A stretch of DNA of 64,000 bases from Bacteroidales bacterium (GTDB taxonomy: Bacteria > Bacteroidota > Bacteroidia > Bacteroidales > JAIOZK01). Where the stretch lies: contig JAIOZK010000018.1 of assembly GCA_021740625.1 (NCBI GenBank), forward strand, positions 1 to 64,000, in the 5' to 3' direction. Every line of letters begins with the position of its first letter. Positions within the stretch are counted from its first letter, which is position 1. The translations under genes and the position numbers were made by a program. A model generated the notes under the pieces. The model was not told the origin of the DNA. It saw only the letters and a program-made list of their open reading frames with translations, and did no database searches. Of the stretch, positions 26,794-34,379 are shown piece after piece.

Positions 26794-28743
26794 ATGAAAA
26801 ATTTTTTCCTTTTTGCACTTAGCCTGCTGATGAGTACGGCACTTGCTCAGCAGAACAAAAATGGTTTTAAAGCAATGAGCAAACATGCTCCCGATGAAAT
26901 GCAGATCACCGGCCATGATTTTTCTTCCGGTAGTTCTGTCGAAAACCCCCTCAAACCCGAGGCACAAAGAAGCCCCAATGCGGTATCCGTGATTCCTATC
27001 GGGGAGGCTGGGAATGCTTTTGGTTTTGCATTCATGCGCACGACCTATCTTTGGGCCGACAACAATATCAACAGTGTATCATTCATTCACAGGATGCTCA
27101 ATCCCCCGGGAACAGGATATCTGGCCATGGATATTTCAAAAGACGGAGGAGAAAACTGGGAAAGCAACATACAGGTTTATGACCCCACACTCTCCGGTGC
27201 CGCCAACGGCAGGTATCCCCAGGCAGCACTCTATAATCCCGAAGGAAACACAGATCCCGACAATGCCTTCTTTCACTATTTTGCACCTACCCTCGATGGA
27301 TCGAATACAGGCAGCGGAACAGATTGGGGAGGATATGGATATGGCGTTAAGCAATTGATGACCGGCGTGGCTCCCACACAACATGATCAGACCAGTGAAC
27401 CACCTGACAGGTATCAGTACCTGCCTTCTGGGTTTACCATCACACAAACAGGCGAAGCCTGGATGCTGGATCAAAACAACCTCGGCGAAACAGGCGGCTA
27501 CATATACCAGGATGAGCTGATCATTGGACACGGCATCTGGAATGAGGATAACAATGATTTTGACTACACTTTTGATTTTATCGAACTGGAAATCAATCCC
27601 GATGATGGTATCAATGATGCGAAAATTGCTTTTGCACCCGATGGGCAAACAGGATGGATTTGTGTTTTGACCAACCTGCCCGATGTTCTTGAATATTCCA
27701 GCTATCATCCAATATTTTTGAAAACAGAAGACGGAGGCGAAAACTGGAGTGATCCTGTCGAAGTTCCCCTGGGAGGACCTGACGGACTCGAAGCCATTCA
27801 GCAATTCATTTCAGATGAAAATCTGGAAGCTTTCTTCAGTCCCGATCCTGTGCCACCAAGAGATGAAATTGAATACTATATGGGTTACTATTGTGATCTT
27901 TCGGTGGATGCATGGGGAAATCCCCACATTTCTGGTATGGTATGTTTATCCGATAATGAGGCAGGCAGCATCTGGCCAAACGAAGGAGTTATGGCCATGT
28001 TCCACATCTGGAGCGATGACCAGGGTGAAACCTGGGAGGCCTTTAACCTGCGTGATCTGAAACGTTTCCGCGCCGATTTCTCAAATGGCAACAGTACGAT
28101 TTCGCAATTCAACCGGCCACAAGTAGCAACCACCATGGATGGTGGTATTATTTTCTTTAGCTGGCTGGATACCGATGTGGAAGGCGTTGAAGACAACAGT
28201 TCTCCCGATATCTGGTTCAGGGAGTATCTTCCCACCCTGGGTACTCATGGAGAAGATCCCACCAATGTTACGGAGTTCTCCGCAGCCATGTGGGTTTCCA
28301 ACTTTGGCTGTATGTCGCATTACGTTTTCTCGGAAGAAACCGAAACTGATTACACCTGCACCATTCCTTTTGTTTACGAAGAAATGCAGGACGGAGACCC
28401 GCTTGCACCAGTTCAGTTTCACTATATCCCAGATTTTATAAAATCTTATACCATAACAGATATCACACCTGAGCACATCAATCCAGTAACTTCGGTTGAT
28501 CAAAACTATCCGAATCCATTTCAGGGTTCCACAAGCATTCAGATCAATCTGCTGAGAAGCAGCGACCTGGTCATGGAGGTTCACAATATCGCAGGCCAAA
28601 TGGTGAAAACCATTGATCTCGGTAAAGTGAGTAAAGGACTCCACGACATCGTGCTGAATGCCGAGGACCTGAACCCGGGTATTTATTTCTATACCCTGGA
28701 TACGGGTAAGGATAGAATTACGAAAAAGATGATCATACGATAA
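26794..28743 (+). CDS. Secreted Asp-box (BNR-like) protein with T9SS type A sorting domain
   Basis: 649 residues. Signal peptide MKNFFLFALSLLMSTALAQ. The body has three Asp-box motifs typical of propeller folds: SKDGGENWES, TEDGGENWSD and SDDQGETWEA. The C-terminus from VDQNYPNPFQGSTSIQI to NPGIYFYTLDTGKDRITKKMIIR is a type A sorting domain. The protein is expected at the cell surface or outside; Asp boxes alone do not show sialidase activity, and no sialidase catalytic set was recognised. A strong terminator follows. Confidence 0.88.
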   Translation: MKNFFLFALSLLMSTALAQQNKNGFKAMSKHAPDEMQITGHDFSSGSSVENPLKPEAQRSPNAVSVIPIGEAGNAFGFAFMRTTYLWADNNINSVSFIHRMLNPPGTGYLAMDISKDGGENWESNIQVYDPTLSGAANGRYPQAALYNPEGNTDPDNAFFHYFAPTLDGSNTGSGTDWGGYGYGVKQLMTGVAPTQHDQTSEPPDRYQYLPSGFTITQTGEAWMLDQNNLGETGGYIYQDELIIGHGIWNEDNNDFDYTFDFIELEINPDDGINDAKIAFAPDGQTGWICVLTNLPDVLEYSSYHPIFLKTEDGGENWSDPVEVPLGGPDGLEAIQQFISDENLEAFFSPDPVPPRDEIEYYMGYYCDLSVDAWGNPHISGMVCLSDNEAGSIWPNEGVMAMFHIWSDDQGETWEAFNLRDLKRFRADFSNGNSTISQFNRPQVATTMDGGIIFFSWLDTDVEGVEDNSSPDIWFREYLPTLGTHGEDPTNVTEFSAAMWVSNFGCMSHYVFSEETETDYTCTIPFVYEEMQDGDPLAPVQFHYIPDFIKSYTITDITPEHINPVTSVDQNYPNPFQGSTSIQINLLRSSDLVMEVHNIAGQMVKTIDLGKVSKGLHDIVLNAEDLNPGIYFYTLDTGKDRITKKMIIR

Positions 28744-28766
28744 AAATACTGGGTTTTCTTAACAGC

Positions 28767-28794
28767 AAAGGGGAGCGGGGGCTCCCCTTTTTTT
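28767..28794 (+). terminator. Rho-independent terminator
   Basis: Arms AAGGGGAGC and GCTCCCCTT around a G-rich loop, then a run of seven T; ends the Asp-box gene transcript. Confidence 0.9.
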
Positions 28795-28884
28795 ATACCG
28801 TCAATTTGTCATAAAGCCTTTGGGTGGCACATGCTTTGATCTTTGCGGCTGGAATTTAAATCACGAACTAAAACGACAGAGAAT

Positions 28885-30789
28885 ATGGAACAGGGAAAAA
28901 TCAATGTTCAAACCGAAAACATTTTTCCAATCATCAAGAAATTCCTTTACTCCGATCATGAAATTTTTCTCAGGGAGTTAATATCCAATGCAGTTGATGC
29001 CACGCAAAAACTGAAAACGCTGGCTTCTGTTGGAAAGTTTAAAGATGAATTGGGAGATTTGACAATACGCGTTGATGTTGATAAAAAGAAAAAAACCATC
29101 AGCGTGCATGATCACGGCATAGGAATGACAGCCGATGAGATCAAAAAATACATCAACGAAGTGGCCTTCTCGAGCGCTGAAGAGTTCGTTAAAAAATTCA
29201 AGACAAAATCAGAAGCCGAGCAAAATGCTATCATCGGCCATTTCGGATTGGGTTTTTATTCCAGTTTCATGGTTGCTGATAAGGTGGAGATAGAAAGCAA
29301 AACTTACAAAAAAGGTGGCTCAACCAGGGCAATCCATTGGGAATGCGACGGCAGCCCGAATTACAAGCTGGAGGAAAGCGATCGCCAGGAAAGAGGTACT
29401 ACAGTGACCCTTTATATGGACAAAGATTCCAAAGAATTCCTGGAAGAAAGCAGAATCCTGGAATTGTTGAACAAATACAGTAAATTTTTGCCCGTCCCAA
29501 TTGAGTTTGGAACAGAAAAGGTGACTGAAGAAATCGAAGGAGAAAAAGACAAAGACGGTAATCCCAAAACCAAAGAAGTTGAAAAGCCCCGCATTATCAA
29601 CAATACGGACCCGCTCTGGAGAAAACCCCCGGCAGAATGTACCGATGAGGATTATAAGAAATTCTACCGCGAGCTTTATCCCTATACTTTTGAGGAACCT
29701 TTATTCCACATTCATCTCAACGTGGACTATCCTTTCAATCTGACCGGGATTTTGTACTTCCCCAAGATCAAGAAAAACATTGAGGTACAGAAAAATAAGA
29801 TACAATTATACAGCAACCAGGTATTTGTGACGGATAGCGTGGAGGGTATCGTTCCCGAATTTCTTACCCTCTTGCACGGAGTGATCGACTCACCAGATAT
29901 TCCACTCAACGTTAGCAGGTCATATCTGCAAAGTGATGCAGCAGTGAAAAAAATCTCAAATTACATCATGAAGAAAGTTGCAGATAAGCTGGAAGAACAT
30001 TTCAAAAAAGATCGTAAAAAGTTTGAGAAAAAATGGGACGATATCAGGGTGTTCATCGAATATGGTATGATCACAGAAGAAAAGTTCTATGAAAGGGCTG
30101 AAAAATTTACCCTTCTGAAAAACATCGAAGACAAATACTTTACCCTGGAAGAATATAAAAAGAAGGTCAAAGATATACAGAAGGACAAAGAAAAGAAGAT
30201 CATATACATTTACACAACAGATAAAGAAGGACAATTCAGCTTTATTGAATCGGCCCGTGAAAGAGGTTATGACATTCTGCTCATGGACGGTGTACTTGAC
30301 AATCATTTCATCAATCACCTGGAGCAAAAACTAACGGATGTGCAATTCAAGCGTGTGGATGCCGATACCGTTGAAAAACTCATCGAGACAAAAGAAGAAG
30401 CACCTTCTAAACTCGACGACAAGCAGAAGGAAGGCCTGAAACCAGTGATCGAAAGAAACATCAACAAAGAAAAATTCACGGTCATATTCGAAAACCTGAG
30501 CGAAAATGATCCTCCTGCCGTGGTTACGCAGCCCGAATTCATGCGGCGTATGAAAGACATGTCTGCCCTTGGAGGCGGCAGTCCTTTCATGGGAGATATG
30601 CCCGATCAGTACAACCTGGTGATCAATGCAAACAACCCGGTGATCGGAAAGATCCTGGAAGAGAAAGAGGACAAAAGCCAGGACAAGCTGGTGAAGCAGG
30701 TTTACGACCTGGCCCTGCTTTCACAGAACCTGCTGAAAGGAGAAGAACTCAACAAGTTTATCAAAAGGAGTGTCGATATTATAAAATAG
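28885..30789 (+). CDS. htpG: Molecular chaperone HtpG (Hsp90)
   Basis: 634 residues from ATG 28885 (MEQGKINVQTENIFPI). A TTG 14 codons earlier (28843) is in frame, but it lies inside a likely -7 box GATCTTTG (28838-28845), so the ATG is chosen. GHKL ATPase motifs are clear: FLRELISNAVDATQK, DHGIGMTADEI, and GHFGLGFYSSFMVADKV. Middle and C-terminal dimerisation parts are complete. It refolds client proteins in the cytoplasm. It is a single gene bounded by terminators. Confidence 0.97.
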   Translation: MEQGKINVQTENIFPIIKKFLYSDHEIFLRELISNAVDATQKLKTLASVGKFKDELGDLTIRVDVDKKKKTISVHDHGIGMTADEIKKYINEVAFSSAEEFVKKFKTKSEAEQNAIIGHFGLGFYSSFMVADKVEIESKTYKKGGSTRAIHWECDGSPNYKLEESDRQERGTTVTLYMDKDSKEFLEESRILELLNKYSKFLPVPIEFGTEKVTEEIEGEKDKDGNPKTKEVEKPRIINNTDPLWRKPPAECTDEDYKKFYRELYPYTFEEPLFHIHLNVDYPFNLTGILYFPKIKKNIEVQKNKIQLYSNQVFVTDSVEGIVPEFLTLLHGVIDSPDIPLNVSRSYLQSDAAVKKISNYIMKKVADKLEEHFKKDRKKFEKKWDDIRVFIEYGMITEEKFYERAEKFTLLKNIEDKYFTLEEYKKKVKDIQKDKEKKIIYIYTTDKEGQFSFIESARERGYDILLMDGVLDNHFINHLEQKLTDVQFKRVDADTVEKLIETKEEAPSKLDDKQKEGLKPVIERNINKEKFTVIFENLSENDPPAVVTQPEFMRRMKDMSALGGGSPFMGDMPDQYNLVINANNPVIGKILEEKEDKSQDKLVKQVYDLALLSQNLLKGEELNKFIKRSVDIIK

Positions 30790-30805
30790 CAATTTAATCA
30801 TATAC

Positions 30806-30830
30806 AAACCCCGGAAGCAAACCGGGGTTT
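30806..30830 (+). terminator. Terminator hairpin after htpG
   Basis: Arms AAACCCCGG and CCGGGGTTT around a 7-base loop; the trailing T run is short. Confidence 0.75.
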
Positions 30831-30881
30831 ATTACTTATATTAGCAATATTATTTGGAAGCTGATCATTTGTTTTTATATC

Positions 30882-30900
30882 TTAGCTTAATTAAATCTAA
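30882..30900. promoter_or_regulatory. AT-rich dyad in front of the lemA operon
   Basis: TTAGCTTAATTAAATCTAA is an imperfect palindrome (7 of 9 pairs) ending 6 bases before the lemA ATG. It resembles dyads at 41245, 45445 and 47370 in sharing TTAAT and CTAA blocks. Confidence 0.35.
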
Positions 30901-30906
30901 ATAAGA

Positions 30907-31497
30907 ATGAAGAAATCCTGGATCATCATCATTGTTTTGGCCATACTGGCTTTGATCATATATTTCTCCGTCAAGGGAACATATAACAGCCTGGTAAACA
31001 AGGAAGAGTGGATCAACGAAAGCTGGGCCCAGGTCGAAAATGTTTACCAGCGCCGTGCCGACCTGATCCCGAATCTGGTCAACACGGTGAAGGGTTATGC
31101 AGAACATGAACGACAGACTCTCACCGATGTCATAGAAGCAAGAGCCAAAGCAACATCTGTGAACATTGATCCGGCAAATTTAAATGCCAGCACCATACAA
31201 CAGTTTCAGCAAGCCCAGAGCGGATTAAGCCAGGCATTATCGAAATTGATGGTTGTTGTTGAGAGATATCCCGAACTCAAAGCCAATCAGAACTTCCTGG
31301 AATTGCAGGCCCAACTCGAAGGAACCGAAAACCGGATTGCAGTTGAAAGACAGAAATTCAACCAGGCGGTTCGGGATTATAATGCCTACATACGGATTTT
31401 CCCAAAGAATATCTGGGCCAAGCTTTTCGGTTTTGAACGAAAAGCATATTTCGAAGCACAGGAAGGAGCGGAAACGGCCCCGGAAGTACAGTTTTAA
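30907..31497 (+). CDS. lemA: LemA family protein
   Basis: 196 residues: one N-terminal membrane helix (SWIIIIVLAILALIIYFSV), then the coiled LemA core with the signature NEEW-like VNKEEWINESWAQVENVYQRRADLIPNLVNTVKGYA and ENRIAVERQKFNQAVRDYNAYIRIFPKN. It is inner-membrane anchored with the helical part probably facing outward. Its function is poorly known. It is the first gene of a lemA-TPM-TPM operon found across bacteria. Confidence 0.95.
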   Translation: MKKSWIIIIVLAILALIIYFSVKGTYNSLVNKEEWINESWAQVENVYQRRADLIPNLVNTVKGYAEHERQTLTDVIEARAKATSVNIDPANLNASTIQQFQQAQSGLSQALSKLMVVVERYPELKANQNFLELQAQLEGTENRIAVERQKFNQAVRDYNAYIRIFPKNIWAKLFGFERKAYFEAQEGAETAPEVQF

Positions 31498-31522
31498 TAT
31501 TTTAAACCAAAGAATTTAGATT

Positions 31523-31966
31523 ATGCCAAAATCAGCCAGAAGTTTCTTCAGCAGGCAAGAAAAAGCTGAAATCAAACAAGCGATCCTGAATGCAGAACTG
31601 GATACCTCGGGAGAGATCAGGGTTCATATCGAAAATCATTGCGATGGTGATGTACTGGAAAGAGCTGCCGTTATTTTTGAAAAGCTCAAGATGCACGACA
31701 CCGATCTGCGCAATGGCGTTTTGTTTTACCTGGCCGTACAAGATAAAAAATTTGCCATCATCGGCGATAAGGGGATCAATGCGGCCGTTCCTGAAAATTT
31801 CTGGGATGAAATCAAAGAAAATATGAAGGCTTCATTCAAAAACGGGAAATTCACGGAAGGTCTCGTAGATGCCATCAATTCAGCGGGCAATCACCTGAAA
31901 AAGCACTTTCCTTACCACTCTGATGATATCAATGAATTGTCGAATGAAATATCTTTTGGGAGCTAA
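31523..31966 (+). CDS. TPM domain protein, cytoplasmic form
   Basis: 147 residues, almost wholly a TPM domain: IKQAILNAELDTSGEIRVHIENHC at the start, NGVLFYLAVQDKKFAIIGDKGINAAVPENFW in the middle, and EGLVDAINSAGNHLKKHFP at the end. There is no signal peptide and no membrane helix. It follows lemA by 25 bases and precedes the larger TPM protein by 2 bases. TPM proteins are linked to photosystem repair in plants; bacterial roles are unknown. Confidence 0.9.
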   Translation: MPKSARSFFSRQEKAEIKQAILNAELDTSGEIRVHIENHCDGDVLERAAVIFEKLKMHDTDLRNGVLFYLAVQDKKFAIIGDKGINAAVPENFWDEIKENMKASFKNGKFTEGLVDAINSAGNHLKKHFPYHSDDINELSNEISFGS

Positions 31967-31968
31967 GC

Positions 31969-32796
31969 ATGATAAAACGCAATACAACCGGAGTATTCAT
32001 ATTTCTGATCCTGTTGATCAGCCATTTTACGCTACATGCCCAGGAAATCCCGGAAAGGCCTTCTCCACCCAGGCTGGTAAATGACTTTAGCGGTACACTG
32101 ACGCCAGCAGAAATCAATAGCCTTGAAAGGAAACTGGTTAACTTTTTCGATACAACATCCAACCAGATCGCAGTTGTATTTGTGAAATCACTGCAAGGAT
32201 ATGACCCTGCTCAATTTGCATACAAAATTGGTGAAAGTTGGGGTGTTGGCAGCAAAGATTTCAACAATGGCATCGTGATCCTGGTCAAGCCAAAAACAAA
32301 CTCGGAAAAAGGGCGCACCTTCATTGCAACCGGATATGGACTGGAAGGAGCCATCCCCGATGCCATTGGTAAACGCATCGTTGAAAACGAAATGATCCCC
32401 GAATTTAAAAACAACAATTATTACAATGGGATCAATAAAGCCACGAATGTGTTAATGGCACTGGCCTCGGGAGAATACTCGAAAGAACAGTACCGCAAGG
32501 AAAACCAGAACTTTCCCCTTGCAGGCATCATCCCTTTCATCGTGATCATGGTGATCTTTATTCTTATCAATATAAGCCGCAGAAGAACCTACTCCATGGG
32601 TGGCCGGAAAGAAAGGGGTACGGATAGTTTGTGGACTGCCCTTTTCCTGGGCAGCATGCTGGGTAGCACCGGAAGACACCACAGCGGCGGCTGGGGTAAT
32701 TTTTCCGGCGGAAGCAGGAGCTTTGGAGGTGGTGGAAGCTTTGGAGGTTTCGGCGGCGGTAGCTTTGGCGGTGGTGGAGCCGGTGGTAGCTGGTAA
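31969..32796 (+). CDS. TPM domain membrane protein with glycine-rich tail (YgcG-like)
   Basis: 275 residues. Signal sequence (IFLILLISHFTLHAQ), TPM domain (about 35-160; LVNDFSGTLTPAEINSLERKL, NGIVILVKPK, ATGYGLEGAIPDAIGKRIVENEM), a membrane helix (AGIIPFIVIMVIFILINI) and a C-terminal tail of Gly-Phe-Ser repeats ending GGAGGSW. The layout is typical of YgcG-type partners of LemA. The Gly-rich tail is cytoplasmic by topology. Third gene of the lemA operon, coupled to the preceding TPM gene. Confidence 0.92.
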   Translation: MIKRNTTGVFIFLILLISHFTLHAQEIPERPSPPRLVNDFSGTLTPAEINSLERKLVNFFDTTSNQIAVVFVKSLQGYDPAQFAYKIGESWGVGSKDFNNGIVILVKPKTNSEKGRTFIATGYGLEGAIPDAIGKRIVENEMIPEFKNNNYYNGINKATNVLMALASGEYSKEQYRKENQNFPLAGIIPFIVIMVIFILINISRRRTYSMGGRKERGTDSLWTALFLGSMLGSTGRHHSGGWGNFSGGSRSFGGGGSFGGFGGGSFGGGGAGGSW

Positions 32797-33074
32797 TTGA
32801 ATAAAACACGAATCAAAAAAAACTCAAAATACCTATCCCTTCCTGCCCGAAAAAATCATCCAAGAAAGAAAATACCTGAATTTCTCCAAATTCCAGTCAC
32901 ATCTGCTTTTTTCGTGAAATTCAATATCATAGCTCAGATAGATTTTAATTCCGGTAATTAACTACCTTTTTTTTATAACTGATTTACAAAAAATTTATAC
33001 TTTTATCTGCCATAAAATCAAGGGCTTTTTCATAAATTCGATCCTTGCTAGTATAAGAGAGTCAGTTATTTAGA

Positions 33075-34337
33075 ATGATTTCAAATAATATTATTTTGAG
33101 AAAGATGGACGATTCCCATTCGAAGATTCGCATTTTAGGCTTTAAAGGTGTCACAAAATTAAGCCTCCTGCTCTTCATAAATCTGATGTTGTTAAGTTCA
33201 TTCAATTTACCAGCGCAAAATGCCCGGCAAGGGAAAAAATTATTCCAGGAATGTGCTGCTTGTCATACCATTGGAGGTGGTCGACTTGTAGGCCCAGACC
33301 TGAAAGGGGTAAACGAACGCAGGGACAAAGAGTGGTTGTACAGTTTCATCAGGAATAGCCAGGCCATGATTCAGGCCGGTGATCCCATCGCTGTGGAACT
33401 TTTTAATGAATACAACAAAGTCCCCATGGCTTCTTACGATTATACCGATGAACAAATTGAATCCATCCTCACATACATCAGTGCAAAAAGTGAAGGCAAA
33501 GAAGTTGAAGATGCTGCCCCTGAAACCAGCAAAGAAACTGAAGAATCGGGAGAAACTGTTTCTGAAAAAGCCGACAAGGAAATAGCTCTCCAGGAAGAAA
33601 TGGCAAAGCATGAGCTTGAAAGAGACCGCAATTACAGTCCCGCTTTCTGGATCTCCATTTTGCTGCTTGTCCTCTCCATCTTCGACCTGGCAGTTACAAA
33701 ATTCATCAAGGCAAAATTTGTCAATGTTATCGTGATCATTATCACCGGTGTTATTGTGGTAGAGATCACAGTTAGGGAAGCCATTGCACTTGGCCGGCAG
33801 GAAGGCTATTCACCCGAACAACCGATCTGGTTTTCGCACAAAGTACACGTACAACAAAACAAGATCGACTGCCGGTATTGTCATCATACGGTAGATGATA
33901 GTAAGCATGCAGGTTTCCCCTCAGCACAACTTTGCATGAACTGCCACAATGTGGTGAAAGAAGGATCAAGAACCGGTAAAACCGAGATAGCCAAAATATA
34001 CGACGCCATAGAAAACAACAAACCCATCGAATGGGTCAAAGTTCACAACCTGCCCGACCATGTGTATTTCAGCCATGCCCAGCACACCAACATAGGCCAG
34101 ATAGACTGTGCAGTATGTCATGGACCTGTTGAGGAAATGGATAAAGTCAAACAGCTTAGTGACCTGAGCATGGGCTGGTGCGTAAACTGCCATCGAGAGA
34201 CAAATGTAACCCAGTTTGAAACCAATACTTTTTACAAGCATTACACCGAACTACACGAAAAACTAAAATCCGGTGAGATCAAAGAGGTTACGGTTCAGGA
34301 TATTGGTGGCAATGATTGCCAGAAATGTCATTATTAA
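33075..34337 (+). CDS. actA: Alternative complex III subunit ActA, multiheme cytochrome c with extra N-terminal cytochrome domain
   Basis: 420 residues with six CxxCH heme sites. The first, CAACH near residue 58, belongs to a small cytochrome c domain after the signal peptide; then an acidic linker, two membrane helices (about 193-240), and the pentaheme part with CRYCH (265), CMNCH (288), CAVCH (345), CVNCH (369) and CQKCH (415). In alternative complex III this subunit moves electrons from the ActB iron-sulfur clusters to cytochrome c or the oxidase. The N-terminal domain appears usual in Bacteroidota. First gene of act operon. Confidence 0.92.
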   Translation: MISNNIILRKMDDSHSKIRILGFKGVTKLSLLLFINLMLLSSFNLPAQNARQGKKLFQECAACHTIGGGRLVGPDLKGVNERRDKEWLYSFIRNSQAMIQAGDPIAVELFNEYNKVPMASYDYTDEQIESILTYISAKSEGKEVEDAAPETSKETEESGETVSEKADKEIALQEEMAKHELERDRNYSPAFWISILLLVLSIFDLAVTKFIKAKFVNVIVIIITGVIVVEITVREAIALGRQEGYSPEQPIWFSHKVHVQQNKIDCRYCHHTVDDSKHAGFPSAQLCMNCHNVVKEGSRTGKTEIAKIYDAIENNKPIEWVKVHNLPDHVYFSHAQHTNIGQIDCAVCHGPVEEMDKVKQLSDLSMGWCVNCHRETNVTQFETNTFYKHYTELHEKLKSGEIKEVTVQDIGGNDCQKCHY

Positions 34338-34379
34338 TTTATTTTTTGAACATCGGGATATACCATAATATAGATTGGA

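Noticed and set aside
26794-28743. Sialidase
   Set aside because: Asp boxes alone are not diagnostic and the catalytic Arg triad was not recognised.
28843-28884. Longer htpG start at TTG 28843
   Set aside because: It lies inside a likely -7 box and the extra 14 codons are not like HtpG; ATG 28885 gives the family N-terminus.
32567-32816. Minus-strand frames rich in Pro or Ser opposite the glycine-rich tail of the TPM protein
   Set aside because: They mirror the repetitive Gly codons and have no start signal or homology.
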